Assembly (NCBI GenBank): GCA_023150835.1
Contig: JAKLKB010000010.1
Location: 17,036-81,035 of the forward strand
Source: Myxococcota bacterium
GTDB lineage: Bacteria; Myxococcota_C; UBA6777
Direction: 5' to 3'
DNA length: 64,000 nucleotides
This document shows, one piece after another, positions 17,057 to 25,542 of the stretch. Numbering within the stretch: position 1 is the first letter of the stretch; each line of letters starts with the position of its first letter. The translations under genes and the position numbers were made by a program. A model generated the notes under the pieces. That model had not been told where the DNA came from, searched no databases, and was given only the letters and a program-made list of their open reading frames with translations.

Positions 17057-19492
17057 ATGAAGATTCGCTGTGAAAGTTGTGGGGCGAAGTATTCCATCGC
17101 TGACAACTTGCTCAAAAAAACGGTCACCAAATTTCGCTGTAAAAAGTGTGGCCATGTGATGTCTGTGCAGACTCCCGATGGGGAGGGTGGAGATCACGAT
17201 GACCTCGCAAACCTTCCCGATGCTCCGAGTTCGGCGATTGACTTTCCTGAGGAAAGCACACAAATCGGCCAAGTGTCGTCGCAGGGTTGGGCTCCCGCAG
17301 GCGCGCATGATCATGCGCACGCTTATCACGGCGGTTATGATGAAAATATGACCGCCGCGCAAGCCTACGAAGAGGCCGCAGATGCGGCGTATGGCGATCC
17401 TGCTGCGCAAGACTACTACGCACAGCAAGCCAACCAAGCGGCTGGCTACCAAGACTACGAAAGCGCGGCAGGGGCGTATCCTCAAGACGATATGTACGGT
17501 GCCACCGGTCTTTTCTCTGCGGACAATGCCGACTGGCAAAATGTGATCAACGAAGCACAAGCCGCACAAGAAGAGGATATCTACGCAGGCATGGACACCA
17601 ACGTGTCGCGGGCTGCTCACGAAGAAAGTTACAGCGAAAGCGACGAAGCGGTCGATGATGAGTTTGATCGCGCCTTGCAAGAGCGCGAAGAAGAGTTGAT
17701 GCCACGTAAGCCGATCCGTCAGGATTATAGCGACATCGCTCCAAACCATCAGGAACAAGGTATCGTGCCGCTGAGCATGGCACGCCAAGAAGTCCAAGAA
17801 GCCGGCAAAGAAGAAGTCAGCACCAAGGTCTTCAACATCAACGCCCTTGAAACCTTGCGATCGGAACGCGAAGCTGCACGCAAAGAACGCGAACAGCGCA
17901 CCAAAGGCAAACAACCTGATCGCAAAAAAGCTCCTGCTCCCGCTTCTGTCGGGATCGCCGAAACCAAAGAACCCCCCGAATGGTATGTGATCGAAAATGA
18001 AGAACAGGTGGGGCCTTTGAGCAAAGCCGAGATCCGTGATCGCCTCAAACGCGGTGCTCTTGACGCCGAACATTACATCTGGAAAGAGGGCCTCCCCGAG
18101 TGGAAGCCCATCCAAGAAGTCGCTGCCCTTGCTGAAGTTCTCAAACAAGTCGAAGACGAAAAAGTCGGCAAGCCCAACGGTTTGTCTGTTGCTTCAAGCA
18201 TCCCTGCCCCGTCCAGCGGTAATCTTGGGGCCATCTCTTTTGCTCCACCCGGAGCCAAGCCTGCTGCCTCGATCGCGGAACCACCCAAAAACAACGATCT
18301 TCGGGCATTGGCCGGTGGAATCGCCGAAAACAAGCCTTCTACGCCCAAGCGTCCGACCTCGATGGCGGCTGCTTTGCTGCAAGAAGAGCCTCCTCCTCCG
18401 CTTGCTCCCTCGGGTGGGTTTGGCGTTCTTGGTCCTGCTGTTCCTGATATCGCTGCCCCTGCTGGAACGATGACAGGCGGATTTCAAGGCTTCGGATCTC
18501 CCCAACCTACGGGGGCTTTTGCTTCTTCTCCTGTTGGATTTGCTAGTCCTGCTCCTGCGCCTTTTACAGGTTCGCCATTCGACAAAGAAAAAAAGAGCAA
18601 TCTTGGTCTGATTGTTGGTTTGTCGATCGGTGGAACTTTGCTGCTTGGTGTGGCGATCTTTCTCGGGATCTATTTTGTGATGAGCGGACCCAAAAATGAT
18701 CCCACCGTCGCCCAGCTACAGCCCGGCATGAACCAAAATATCCCATCCCAACAAGTTCCCTCGCTTCCTGTTCAACAGCCGCCTCCTCCCCCTGTTCCCG
18801 GACCTTCCGCCCCTCTTGCACAAAATACTCCCGCACCTTCCGCGACTCGCACCCAACCCGAAAAGCGCAGCGAGCCCGAAGAACGCAGCGAGCCCGAAGA
18901 ACGCAGCGAACCGACCGCTCGCCGCAAAACCCGTCGTGCTGTTCGGCGTAGAACCCGCGCTCCACGACGACGCACAGCCTCCGAACCCCGCGAACGCGAA
19001 GCGACCGAACCTCGTGAAGAACCCGCAGCACGGCGTCCCAGCGGCGATGATCCACCCCCTCCACCCCCCCCGCCCTCGGGGGATGATCCACCCCCCCCTC
19101 CACCCCCCGCTGCGACGGGGAATAGCAAAACAGGACTCGATAGCGGTCTTGGAAACTTGCTTGGTGGCGGAGGAACTGATCCCGCACCTCGTCGTGCAGA
19201 GCCGCCTCCCCGTCGTGCGAGCGTCCCCGAACAACTCACGAAGTCTCAAGTTGCCCGTGTAATTCAAAACAACGCAGAGCAGATCAGCGGTTGCCAAGAT
19301 CGCTACGGAAAAAGTGTTCGCAGTATCCGCGTAAGCTGGACCATTAAACCCAGCGGTATGCCCACAGGGATCTCGGTCGACGGAGCCTCTGGATCGTTTG
19401 AGAACTGCGTCAAAGGCAAGATCCGAAACTGGCGTTTCCCCCGCTTCTCTGGATCTCCGATGGAGATCGGTGGCGTCCCCTTCCAATTCTAA
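17057..19492 (+). CDS. gltJ: GltJ (AgmX)-like zinc-ribbon/GYF/TonB-type inner-membrane protein
   Basis: This 811-residue protein has the full GltJ order. An MJ0042-type zinc ribbon covers residues 1-36 (Cys5, Cys8, Cys28, Cys31). A long acidic, Ala/Tyr-rich linker follows. A GYF_2 domain spans about 307-370 (EWYVIENEEQVGPLSKAEI). A single membrane helix lies at about 517-540 (LIVGLSIGGTLLLGVAIFLG). A Pro/Arg-rich periplasmic arm runs from 560 to 720, and an AgmX TonB-like domain fills 727-811 with the paired Cys746 and Cys784. In Myxococcus, GltJ is the inner-membrane switch component, whose cytoplasmic zinc ribbon and GYF domain have been reported to contact MglA and MglB. The start is ATG 17057 after AGGAGAGGCGCGAGA. 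The next gene, ftsY, is convergent with a 48-bp gap. The architecture is so specific that I regard the identification as firm. Confidence 0.88.
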   Translation: MKIRCESCGAKYSIADNLLKKTVTKFRCKKCGHVMSVQTPDGEGGDHDDLANLPDAPSSAIDFPEESTQIGQVSSQGWAPAGAHDHAHAYHGGYDENMTAAQAYEEAADAAYGDPAAQDYYAQQANQAAGYQDYESAAGAYPQDDMYGATGLFSADNADWQNVINEAQAAQEEDIYAGMDTNVSRAAHEESYSESDEAVDDEFDRALQEREEELMPRKPIRQDYSDIAPNHQEQGIVPLSMARQEVQEAGKEEVSTKVFNINALETLRSEREAARKEREQRTKGKQPDRKKAPAPASVGIAETKEPPEWYVIENEEQVGPLSKAEIRDRLKRGALDAEHYIWKEGLPEWKPIQEVAALAEVLKQVEDEKVGKPNGLSVASSIPAPSSGNLGAISFAPPGAKPAASIAEPPKNNDLRALAGGIAENKPSTPKRPTSMAAALLQEEPPPPLAPSGGFGVLGPAVPDIAAPAGTMTGGFQGFGSPQPTGAFASSPVGFASPAPAPFTGSPFDKEKKSNLGLIVGLSIGGTLLLGVAIFLGIYFVMSGPKNDPTVAQLQPGMNQNIPSQQVPSLPVQQPPPPPVPGPSAPLAQNTPAPSATRTQPEKRSEPEERSEPEERSEPTARRKTRRAVRRRTRAPRRRTASEPREREATEPREEPAARRPSGDDPPPPPPPPSGDDPPPPPPPAATGNSKTGLDSGLGNLLGGGGTDPAPRRAEPPPRRASVPEQLTKSQVARVIQNNAEQISGCQDRYGKSVRSIRVSWTIKPSGMPTGISVDGASGSFENCVKGKIRNWRFPRFSGSPMEIGGVPFQF

Positions 19493-19540
19493 ATCCCCTC
19501 CTCTCTCAGAAAAACGGGGGTGGGTGATATCTCGGAAGGA

Positions 19541-21109
19541 TCAGGAGAATAAGGCTTCGACGAATTCGCTTGGATCAAAGATCTTCAATTCGTCGATGTG
19601 TTCGCCTACACCGACATAACGGACAGGGATCTTGAGTTCGTTGGTGATCGCGATGATGATCCCGCCCTTTGCGGTCCCGTCCAACTTGGTCAACGCGATC
19701 CCTGTTAAGCCCAAAGCATCGTTGAATTCTTTGGCTTGGTTTACCGCGTTTTGTCCGATGGTTGCGTCGAGTACCAAAAGGATCTCGTGGGGGGTTCCTT
19801 CGTGGGCTTTTTCCATGGTGCGACGTACTTTTTTGAGCTCTTCCATCAAGTTTTGTTGCGTGTGCAATCGTCCCGCTGTATCCGCAAGGATCACATCAAC
19901 ATCACGCGCCACACCTGATTTGACTGCATCAAAGATCACCGAGGAAGGATCTTGCCCGGGTTGGCCGCGTACCAACATCGCGTCCGATCGCTTGGACCAG
20001 ACCTCGAGTTGTTCGTCTGCTGCAGCTCGGAAAGTGTCGCCCGCAGCAAGCATCACTTTTTTGCCTTTTTGGTTCAGTCGTGCCGCGATCTTGCCGATGG
20101 TTGTAGTCTTTCCAACGCCGTTCACTCCGACGATCATGATCACGCAAGGCTTGTGTTTTTCATATTTGTACTCCGATTCCCCAAGATTGATCATCTTGTA
20201 GATCTCATCTTTTAACGCTTCTCTCACCGTATCGTTGTCTTTCAACTCCGAACGTCCGAGCTTTTCTTCGATCACACGAAGCAATGCTTGCGTCGTTTTC
20301 GTCCCAACATCCGCACTAAACAAGATCGTCTCAAGCTCTTCCAAGATATCTTTGCTCAAGGTTTTTTTGCCCAACAATAGGTTGTTGAGTTTGCTCAACC
20401 AACCTTGGCGCGTCTTTTCCAAACCTTCTCGCAACGTTCGTGGTTTGTGTATTTCGTCAGGCTTGACTTCCATCTCCGACACATGCACCTCGCGTTTGCT
20501 GCGCATACGATCGGTGCGTTCTCTTCGTCTACGGCGCTTCTCGTCTTCTTCGTCTTCCGTTTCGCTTGGCGGTTCGACCTTGGATTCGGGCTTTTCGACC
20601 TTGGATTCGGGCTTTTCGACCTTGGATTCGGGTTTTTCGACCTTGGATTCGGGCTTTTCGACCTTGGATTCGGGCTTTTCGACCTTGGATTCGGGTTTTT
20701 TTTCCTTGGATTCGGGCTTTTCGACCTTGGATTCGGGCTTTTCGACCTTGGATTCGGGCTTTTCGACCTTGGATTCGGGCTTTTCGACCTTGGATTCGGG
20801 CTTTTTGACCTTGGATTCGGGCTTTTCGGCCTTGGCTTCGGGCTTTTCGACCTTGGGTTCGGGCTTTTCGACCTTGAATTCGGGCTTTTGATGTTTGGGG
20901 GTAGGTTTTTCGACCTTGGCTTCGGGCTTTTCTTTTTGGGGGGTAGGCTCGGTGGGGGTGGGCGGGGCAAGCCATCGCTCGACGCTTGGGCGGAAAAGGT
21001 TGGTGAGCAAAAAGAGGACTGCGACGATCACGAACAAAACAAGGACGGGATAATCCTTGAGCGCATCGACAAGCAGGGCGTTTTTGCTTGCGAGAAAAAA
21101 GATCGGCAT
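19541..21109 (-). CDS. ftsY: Signal recognition particle receptor FtsY with membrane anchor and long heptad linker
   Basis: FtsY is the SRP receptor GTPase that delivers ribosome-nascent chain complexes to the translocon. This 522-residue version begins with a hydrophobic segment at about 20-40 (VLVLFVIVAVLFLLTNLF), so it should be membrane-anchored. A charged linker of 17 heptads of the KPESKVE type follows, then the N domain. The G domain has GVNGVGKTTT (P-loop), DTFRAAADEQLEVW, DTAGRLHTQ and TKLDGTAKGG, and the protein ends with YVGVGEHIDEL. All catalytic motifs are intact. The ATG at 21109 follows AAGGAGTCGCTT. The linker replaces the acidic A domain of E. coli FtsY. The gene converges on gltJ and is followed upstream by smc on the same strand. 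Confidence 0.96.
   Translation of the reverse strand: MPIFFLASKNALLVDALKDYPVLVLFVIVAVLFLLTNLFRPSVERWLAPPTPTEPTPQKEKPEAKVEKPTPKHQKPEFKVEKPEPKVEKPEAKAEKPESKVKKPESKVEKPESKVEKPESKVEKPESKVEKPESKEKKPESKVEKPESKVEKPESKVEKPESKVEKPESKVEKPESKVEPPSETEDEEDEKRRRRRERTDRMRSKREVHVSEMEVKPDEIHKPRTLREGLEKTRQGWLSKLNNLLLGKKTLSKDILEELETILFSADVGTKTTQALLRVIEEKLGRSELKDNDTVREALKDEIYKMINLGESEYKYEKHKPCVIMIVGVNGVGKTTTIGKIAARLNQKGKKVMLAAGDTFRAAADEQLEVWSKRSDAMLVRGQPGQDPSSVIFDAVKSGVARDVDVILADTAGRLHTQQNLMEELKKVRRTMEKAHEGTPHEILLVLDATIGQNAVNQAKEFNDALGLTGIALTKLDGTAKGGIIIAITNELKIPVRYVGVGEHIDELKIFDPSEFVEALFS
20574..20930. repeat. 21-bp coding tandem repeat inside ftsY
   Basis: About seventeen 21-bp units, twelve of them nearly identical (GGGCTTTTCGACCTTGGATTC on the plus strand), encode the Pro-Glu-Ser-Lys heptads of the FtsY linker. 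Such near-perfect units can expand and contract by slippage, so the linker length probably differs between relatives and may be misassembled from short reads. Confidence 0.9.
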
Positions 21110-21238
21110 AAGCGACTCCTTGTGGTCGGTTAAAAGGGCAAGTTGGTACGATTGGGGATGAAGAAACGCACAGAAGAGGCGTTTTATGGGTGAGAAGAGA
21201 TAGCGACAAAGCGGCGGCTTGTCAATTCGCGGCGAATG

Positions 21239-21350
21239 GGGTCGAGATCAGCGAACGCGGGGACGAAGAGTTGCTGTTCTCTTTGGACTCCGGCAGCCCC
21301 CCAGAGGCTTTGGGTCGAGATCAGCGAACGCGGGGACGAAGAGTTGCTGT
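21239..21350. repeat. 39-bp direct repeat downstream of smc
   Basis: A 39-bp sequence starting GGGTCGAGATCAGCGAACGC occurs at 21239-21277 and again at 21312-21350, with 34 bp between. Both copies lie in the 262-bp gap between the smc stop (21372) and the ftsY start. A shortened third version of the core CGAGATCAGC appears at the smc 3' end (21367-21376). No gene is visible in this gap. Confidence 0.8.
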
Positions 21351-21371
21351 GAGGAGGCTGCCGAGGCGAGA

Positions 21372-24300
21372 TCAGCCGACATAGGCGCGGGGAAAGGATT
21401 CGGCTTGGCTGCGTGCTTCGAGGCGAACGGCGACGACGGTGGATACGCCGGGTTCTTGCATGGTGACGCCATACAGATGGTCGGTCATTTCCATCGTGCG
21501 CTTGTTGTGGGTAATGACGATGAATTGGGTGAGTTGAGAGAGTTCGCGTAGGACATGGTTGTAGCGATCGATGTTGACGTCATCAAGGGGCGCATCCACT
21601 TCGTCGAGGACGCAGAAAGGAGAGGGCTTGTAGAGGAAAAAGGCGAACAATAGGGCGATGGTGGTCATCGCTTTTTCACCGCCCGAAAGCAAGGCGACGG
21701 TTTGGCGGCGTTTTCCCGGGGGTCGAACCATGATCTCGACGCCCGTTTCGAGAAGATTTTTGGGATCTGTGAGCAAAAGCTCGGCACTTCCGCCCTCAAA
21801 GATCTTGGGGAAGAGGGTTGCAAAGTGTCCTCGTATGGCTTCGTAAGTTGCGAAGAATTCTTCGCGGATCTGTTGATCTAATTTGCGCAGGGTGTTTTTG
21901 ATTGAGGAAGCGGCTTTTTCGAGATCTGCGACTTGTTCTTTCAAGAAGTTATAGCGTTCGTCGATCTCATCGTACTCTTTTTCTGCGAGGGGGTTGACGT
22001 CGCCAAGTCGTGCGAGTTCTTGTTGAAGCTCTTTGAGGCGCTTGGGTTCTTGTTCGGTGGGACGGGGAGAACAGTGGTGTTTGGGCAGGGTTTCCCCGAT
22101 GGAAAGCCTGTAGCGTTGGCGGATATCATCGTTGAGAGCTTTGAGATTGACGTCGACTTCGCGCAGCGTAAGCAGGTGCTGTGTGCGTTGTTCGCGGTTT
22201 TTCTCGATCTGGATGCGGAGGCTCTCGGTGTCTTTTCGGGTTTTTTGATGTTGTGCTTCGAGTGCAAGAAAGCCCTTGTGTTGGGTTTGAATGCGCGCCT
22301 CGTCGGTTTGGATCGTTTGGCGTAGAGCGGTGATCTCGGCCTTGAGTTCTTCGTGACCTTGGCGTTTTTCGTTGAGTTTTTCGTGGATGAGTTCTCGTTC
22401 GGCGTCGATCTCGATGCTGCGGCGCTTGAGGTAGTCTTGGCGACTTGCGAGGCTTTTGTGTTGTTGTTGGAGGGCTTCGAGGCGTTCGCGTTGGGCTGCG
22501 ATGCGTACTTTGAGATCGGTGCATTGGCGCGACAAGATCGCTTGACGTTGGCGGTCGGCTTCGATCTGCATCCTTGCGTCTTGTAGGCGCTTTTCGTGTT
22601 GCTTGCGCAGGTCTTCATAGATCGAAAGGCTTTTTTGGGCCTCAGCTTGGGCTTCTTGGAGGTTGGTCTGTTCTTGTTGAAGCTGGCGCATCTCGATTTG
22701 GAGCCGATGGACACGATCTTTGTGTCGAGCGACTTCTTGTTCGAGGCGCTCTTGATCGGCCAACAGCTTGGTTTGTCGCAGAGCAATTTGTTGCAATTGC
22801 TCGCGGTACTGGGCCAATTGAAGGGTTAGTTGTTCGTGTTCGTATTCTTGATCTGCAAGAAGATCTTCAAAGCGAAGGGCTTGTTCATCGAGTTGTTCGA
22901 CTTCTTCGGTTAGTTCGCGGATCTGGCGTTTTCGCTGGATCATCCCGAGTCCTGCGCTGCGCTGGACCCCGCCAACGATCGCACCGTCTGCGTGGACGAG
23001 TTCTCCTTTTTCTGTGACGAGCGTCAGGTGCAGCGGAAGCTGCGGACGCAGGCGCAAAGCGTCGTCTAGATCACCCACCAACACAAAGGGACGCAGCAGA
23101 TGTGTCAAAAAGGCGGTGGGAGCGTCGTCTCGCACAAGATGTAACAGGCTTCCTCGGATCGAAGGGTCACGCGGCAGGCTTTCATCAAACGTTGCAGGCT
23201 GTTTGGGATTGGCGAAAAAGCCCGTGCGTCCGAGTTGTTTCTGTTCGAGATAGTCGATGGCGATCCGCGCATCTTCGGGGCGATCGATCACCAAGTATTG
23301 CAGACGATCGCCTAGGGCGGAAGCGATGGGGCCTTCGTAGGACTGAGGCACATCGATCAAGTCGGCCACAAGTCCGAGTAGTTGGGCGTTATCGAGTGGC
23401 CCGTCGGTGTCTCGTGATAGTAAAAGTGCGCGTGCAGCTTCGTTGAGATCTTGGTATTGGGATTGGATCTCTTCGAGGGATTCCAGTTTTGCCCGTCGTT
23501 CGGCAAGGATCTGTCGGCTTTGTTGGAGGCGTGTGCGTGATTGTTCGACTTGTTCTTTGAGGGCTTCTTTGCGGGCGCTGACGTCTTCTTGGGCGTGGAG
23601 GATGGTTTCTTGATCTTCGCGGTTGCGCTCGATCTCTTCGATGTTTTTGTGCTGTTGGGCACGAGCCATCGCTTCTTGGGCGGTGGCTTCGTCGAGCTCG
23701 GTGCGTTGGCGCTCTTGGCGTTGTTGAAGTTCTTGTTGGCGGCGACCGAGTTCTTGCGTGTGGTTGCGGGCCGTTGTTTCTTTGGTAACGGCTTCGATCA
23801 CGTCGCCTTTGATCGCCTCGATGAGTCGGTCGGCTTCGGTGAGTCGTTCGTTGAGTTCCTCTAGTTCACCGCTGATCTGTTCGAGCGATTCGTGAGCATC
23901 GCCGCCTTCTTGCTGGAGTTGTTCGATCTGGCCCGTGATGACTTGCCCTTGGTGGGCGGCTTGTTTTTGTTGTTCGGTGGTGCGCTGCTGTTCTTCTGAT
24001 AGCTGATCTTGCCGTGTTTTGAGGCCGCCCGCATCGCTTTGGAGGTGTTCTGCGGATTGTTCCAAGAGGGCGACACGCGCTTGGGTTTTTTGGAGTTTTT
24101 CGCGTTCTTCTTGGATGTGTCCTGCTTCTTGTTTGAGCTTTTGCTCGTTTTCTTCGAGGGCTTGTTCTTGTTGTTGGATGGCTTCGCGCAACGCTTGTTC
24201 TGCGCTGCTGAGATCCTCAAGGATCAGCTTGAGTTGGCGTTCTTTTGCCCAATTTTCGAGAAAGCGGTGGGCCGCGAGATACAGATCAAGATGTTCGATC

Positions 24301-24977
24301 TCTTCGCGTAAAAGGCGATGGCGTCGGGCTTTGCTGGCTTGTCTTTGAAGATTTTTTCGCTGTTGTCCGAGTTCTCGCAAGATATCGTTGAGGCGTTCAA
24401 GGTTGCCTTCGGTGCTGGTGAGGTTGCTTTCGGTTTGTTTGCGGTGTTCTTTGTAGCGCGTAATACCTGCGGCTTCTTCGATCCAAAGCCGCCGCTGTTC
24501 GGGCGTTGACTGAATGAACGCACTCACGCGGCCTTGTTCGAGAAGTGCGTAGCTGTTTTTGTTGCCAAGTCCCGTCCCAAGGAAAAGCATTCGGATATCG
24601 CGCAGGCGACAAGGTTCACCGTTGGCGAGATATTCGGTGTTTCCGTTGCGTTTGAGGACCCGCGAGATCGCGATCTCGGAGTGATCTTGGAGTCCTTCTG
24701 GGCGGTATTCTGGCGCGACGTCTGAAAGGGTCAGCGTCACACGCGCTTGGGGGGCTGGATTGCGCTTTTCACTGCCCGCAAAGATCACGTCTAACCGCTC
24801 TTTTCCTCGCAAGTTTTTGACGCTGCGTTCGCCCATCACCCAACGGATCGCGTCAAGGACGTTGCTTTTCCCACATCCATTGGGGCCAACGACGCCCACG
24901 ATGCTGTGATCAAATGCGATCGTCACAGGGTCACAGAATGATTTGAAGCCTTCGAGGTCGATGCGCTTGAGTCTCAC
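21372..24977 (-). CDS. smc: Chromosome segregation ATPase SMC
   Basis: The 1201-residue product is a full-length bacterial SMC. The N-terminal half of the ABC ATPase has FKSFCDPVTI and the Walker A GPNGCGKSN at 31-39, and the R/Q region follows. Two long coiled coils (about 170-500 and 660-1000) flank a hinge at about 510-650. The C-terminal ATPase half has LLSGGEKAMT and the Walker B FCVLDEVDAPLDD. It entraps and organises DNA around the origin, normally with ScpA and ScpB, neither of which is in this window. The start is GTG at 24977, eight bases after AGGA, because no ATG precedes the conserved MRLKRIDLEGFKS opening. It lies upstream of ftsY on the same strand, a neighbourhood seen in several bacteria. 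No oddities were noticed. Confidence 0.96.
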   Translation of the reverse strand: MRLKRIDLEGFKSFCDPVTIAFDHSIVGVVGPNGCGKSNVLDAIRWVMGERSVKNLRGKERLDVIFAGSEKRNPAPQARVTLTLSDVAPEYRPEGLQDHSEIAISRVLKRNGNTEYLANGEPCRLRDIRMLFLGTGLGNKNSYALLEQGRVSAFIQSTPEQRRLWIEEAAGITRYKEHRKQTESNLTSTEGNLERLNDILRELGQQRKNLQRQASKARRHRLLREEIEHLDLYLAAHRFLENWAKERQLKLILEDLSSAEQALREAIQQQEQALEENEQKLKQEAGHIQEEREKLQKTQARVALLEQSAEHLQSDAGGLKTRQDQLSEEQQRTTEQQKQAAHQGQVITGQIEQLQQEGGDAHESLEQISGELEELNERLTEADRLIEAIKGDVIEAVTKETTARNHTQELGRRQQELQQRQERQRTELDEATAQEAMARAQQHKNIEEIERNREDQETILHAQEDVSARKEALKEQVEQSRTRLQQSRQILAERRAKLESLEEIQSQYQDLNEAARALLLSRDTDGPLDNAQLLGLVADLIDVPQSYEGPIASALGDRLQYLVIDRPEDARIAIDYLEQKQLGRTGFFANPKQPATFDESLPRDPSIRGSLLHLVRDDAPTAFLTHLLRPFVLVGDLDDALRLRPQLPLHLTLVTEKGELVHADGAIVGGVQRSAGLGMIQRKRQIRELTEEVEQLDEQALRFEDLLADQEYEHEQLTLQLAQYREQLQQIALRQTKLLADQERLEQEVARHKDRVHRLQIEMRQLQQEQTNLQEAQAEAQKSLSIYEDLRKQHEKRLQDARMQIEADRQRQAILSRQCTDLKVRIAAQRERLEALQQQHKSLASRQDYLKRRSIEIDAERELIHEKLNEKRQGHEELKAEITALRQTIQTDEARIQTQHKGFLALEAQHQKTRKDTESLRIQIEKNREQRTQHLLTLREVDVNLKALNDDIRQRYRLSIGETLPKHHCSPRPTEQEPKRLKELQQELARLGDVNPLAEKEYDEIDERYNFLKEQVADLEKAASSIKNTLRKLDQQIREEFFATYEAIRGHFATLFPKIFEGGSAELLLTDPKNLLETGVEIMVRPPGKRRQTVALLSGGEKAMTTIALLFAFFLYKPSPFCVLDEVDAPLDDVNIDRYNHVLRELSQLTQFIVITHNKRTMEMTDHLYGVTMQEPGVSTVVAVRLEARSQAESFPRAYVG

Positions 24978-25044
24978 GATCTTCGTCCTTTGTTTGTCTT
25001 CGGAGGTTCGCCGTTTTTACTTGAATAGGACTTACGCATTTGGG

Positions 25045-25177
25045 CTTATTTTGTGGGGTGTCACCCCACGCCCCACAAGGGAGCTTTGCCCCCTTGACCC
25101 CGTATTGGCGAACAGAGCATCGTTGTTTACACCAACGGCTTTGTCGCTTGAAAGTCCACGAACACAGGGGGTTTGCC
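25045..25177 (+). repeat. Dispersed repeat family A, copy 1
   Basis: This copy begins with the short palindrome TGTGGGGTGTCACCCCACG, continues CCCCACAAGGGAGC...CCTTGACCCCGTATTGGCG, and ends about 130 bp on with CGCTTGAAAGTCCACGAACACAGGGG. It lies in the 565-bp gap between smc and the Cys-rich lipoprotein gene and is followed 50 bp later by a family B copy. Related copies are at 28677, 31903, 33407, 47150, 56024 and 57931. Apart from A, B and the palindromes at 25404-25443, the gap is A/T-rich with no gene. Confidence 0.88.
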
Positions 25178-25227
25178 AACCGCGTCACTCCTCTCTACGC
25201 TTGGATGGAGGACAAATACACAGCTTT

Positions 25228-25341
25228 ATACGATATCCGTGTGATGTGTGATCGAAGGGTCGTGCGTAGACACCCGATTGTTGGGCAGCCACACCTGTCT
25301 GCCCCTACGTTTTGCGATCACACGCCCTGCGGATATCGTAT
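25228..25341 (+). repeat. Dispersed repeat family B, copy 1, with perfect terminal inverted repeats
   Basis: The 114-bp element begins ATACGATATCCG (25228-25239) and ends CGGATATCGTAT (25330-25341), a perfect 12-bp inverted repeat. The middle holds GGGCAGCC...CTGCCCCTACG, the hairpin typical of this family, and CGATCACAC near the right end. CAAATACACA occurs just before it and again just after it, which might be a duplicated target, but the copies are not adjacent to the ends. Confidence 0.88.
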
Positions 25342-25403
25342 TACAAATCAAATACACAACGTTACGTATCAAATACACAGTTTTTGGACGAAGAATGCCT
25401 ATA

Positions 25404-25443
25404 CATTTGTACCATAGTACAAATGTTGGGCTACCATAGGTAG
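25404..25443. promoter_or_regulatory. Two short perfect palindromes in the gap before the Cys-rich gene
   Basis: CATTTGTAC and GTACAAATG around CATA (25404-25425) form a perfect 22-bp inverted repeat, and CTACC-ATA-GGTAG follows at 25431-25443. They stand 100-140 bp beyond the stop of the Cys-rich lipoprotein gene in an A/T-rich stretch. They could be an operator or part of a transcription end; no T-run follows on the minus strand. Confidence 0.55.
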
Positions 25444-25542
25444 CGAAGGCTGTCAATTTTTTCTCAAAAAAACAGTTATCTATTTAAAAAGGAAATGTTT
25501 TTTATGAAGTAGGAGTTGCGAGAGAAGGTGGGTGGCAGACCG

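Noticed and set aside
20574-20930. Possible CRISPR-like array in ftsY
   Set aside because: The 21-bp units follow each other without spacers and encode protein heptads in frame.
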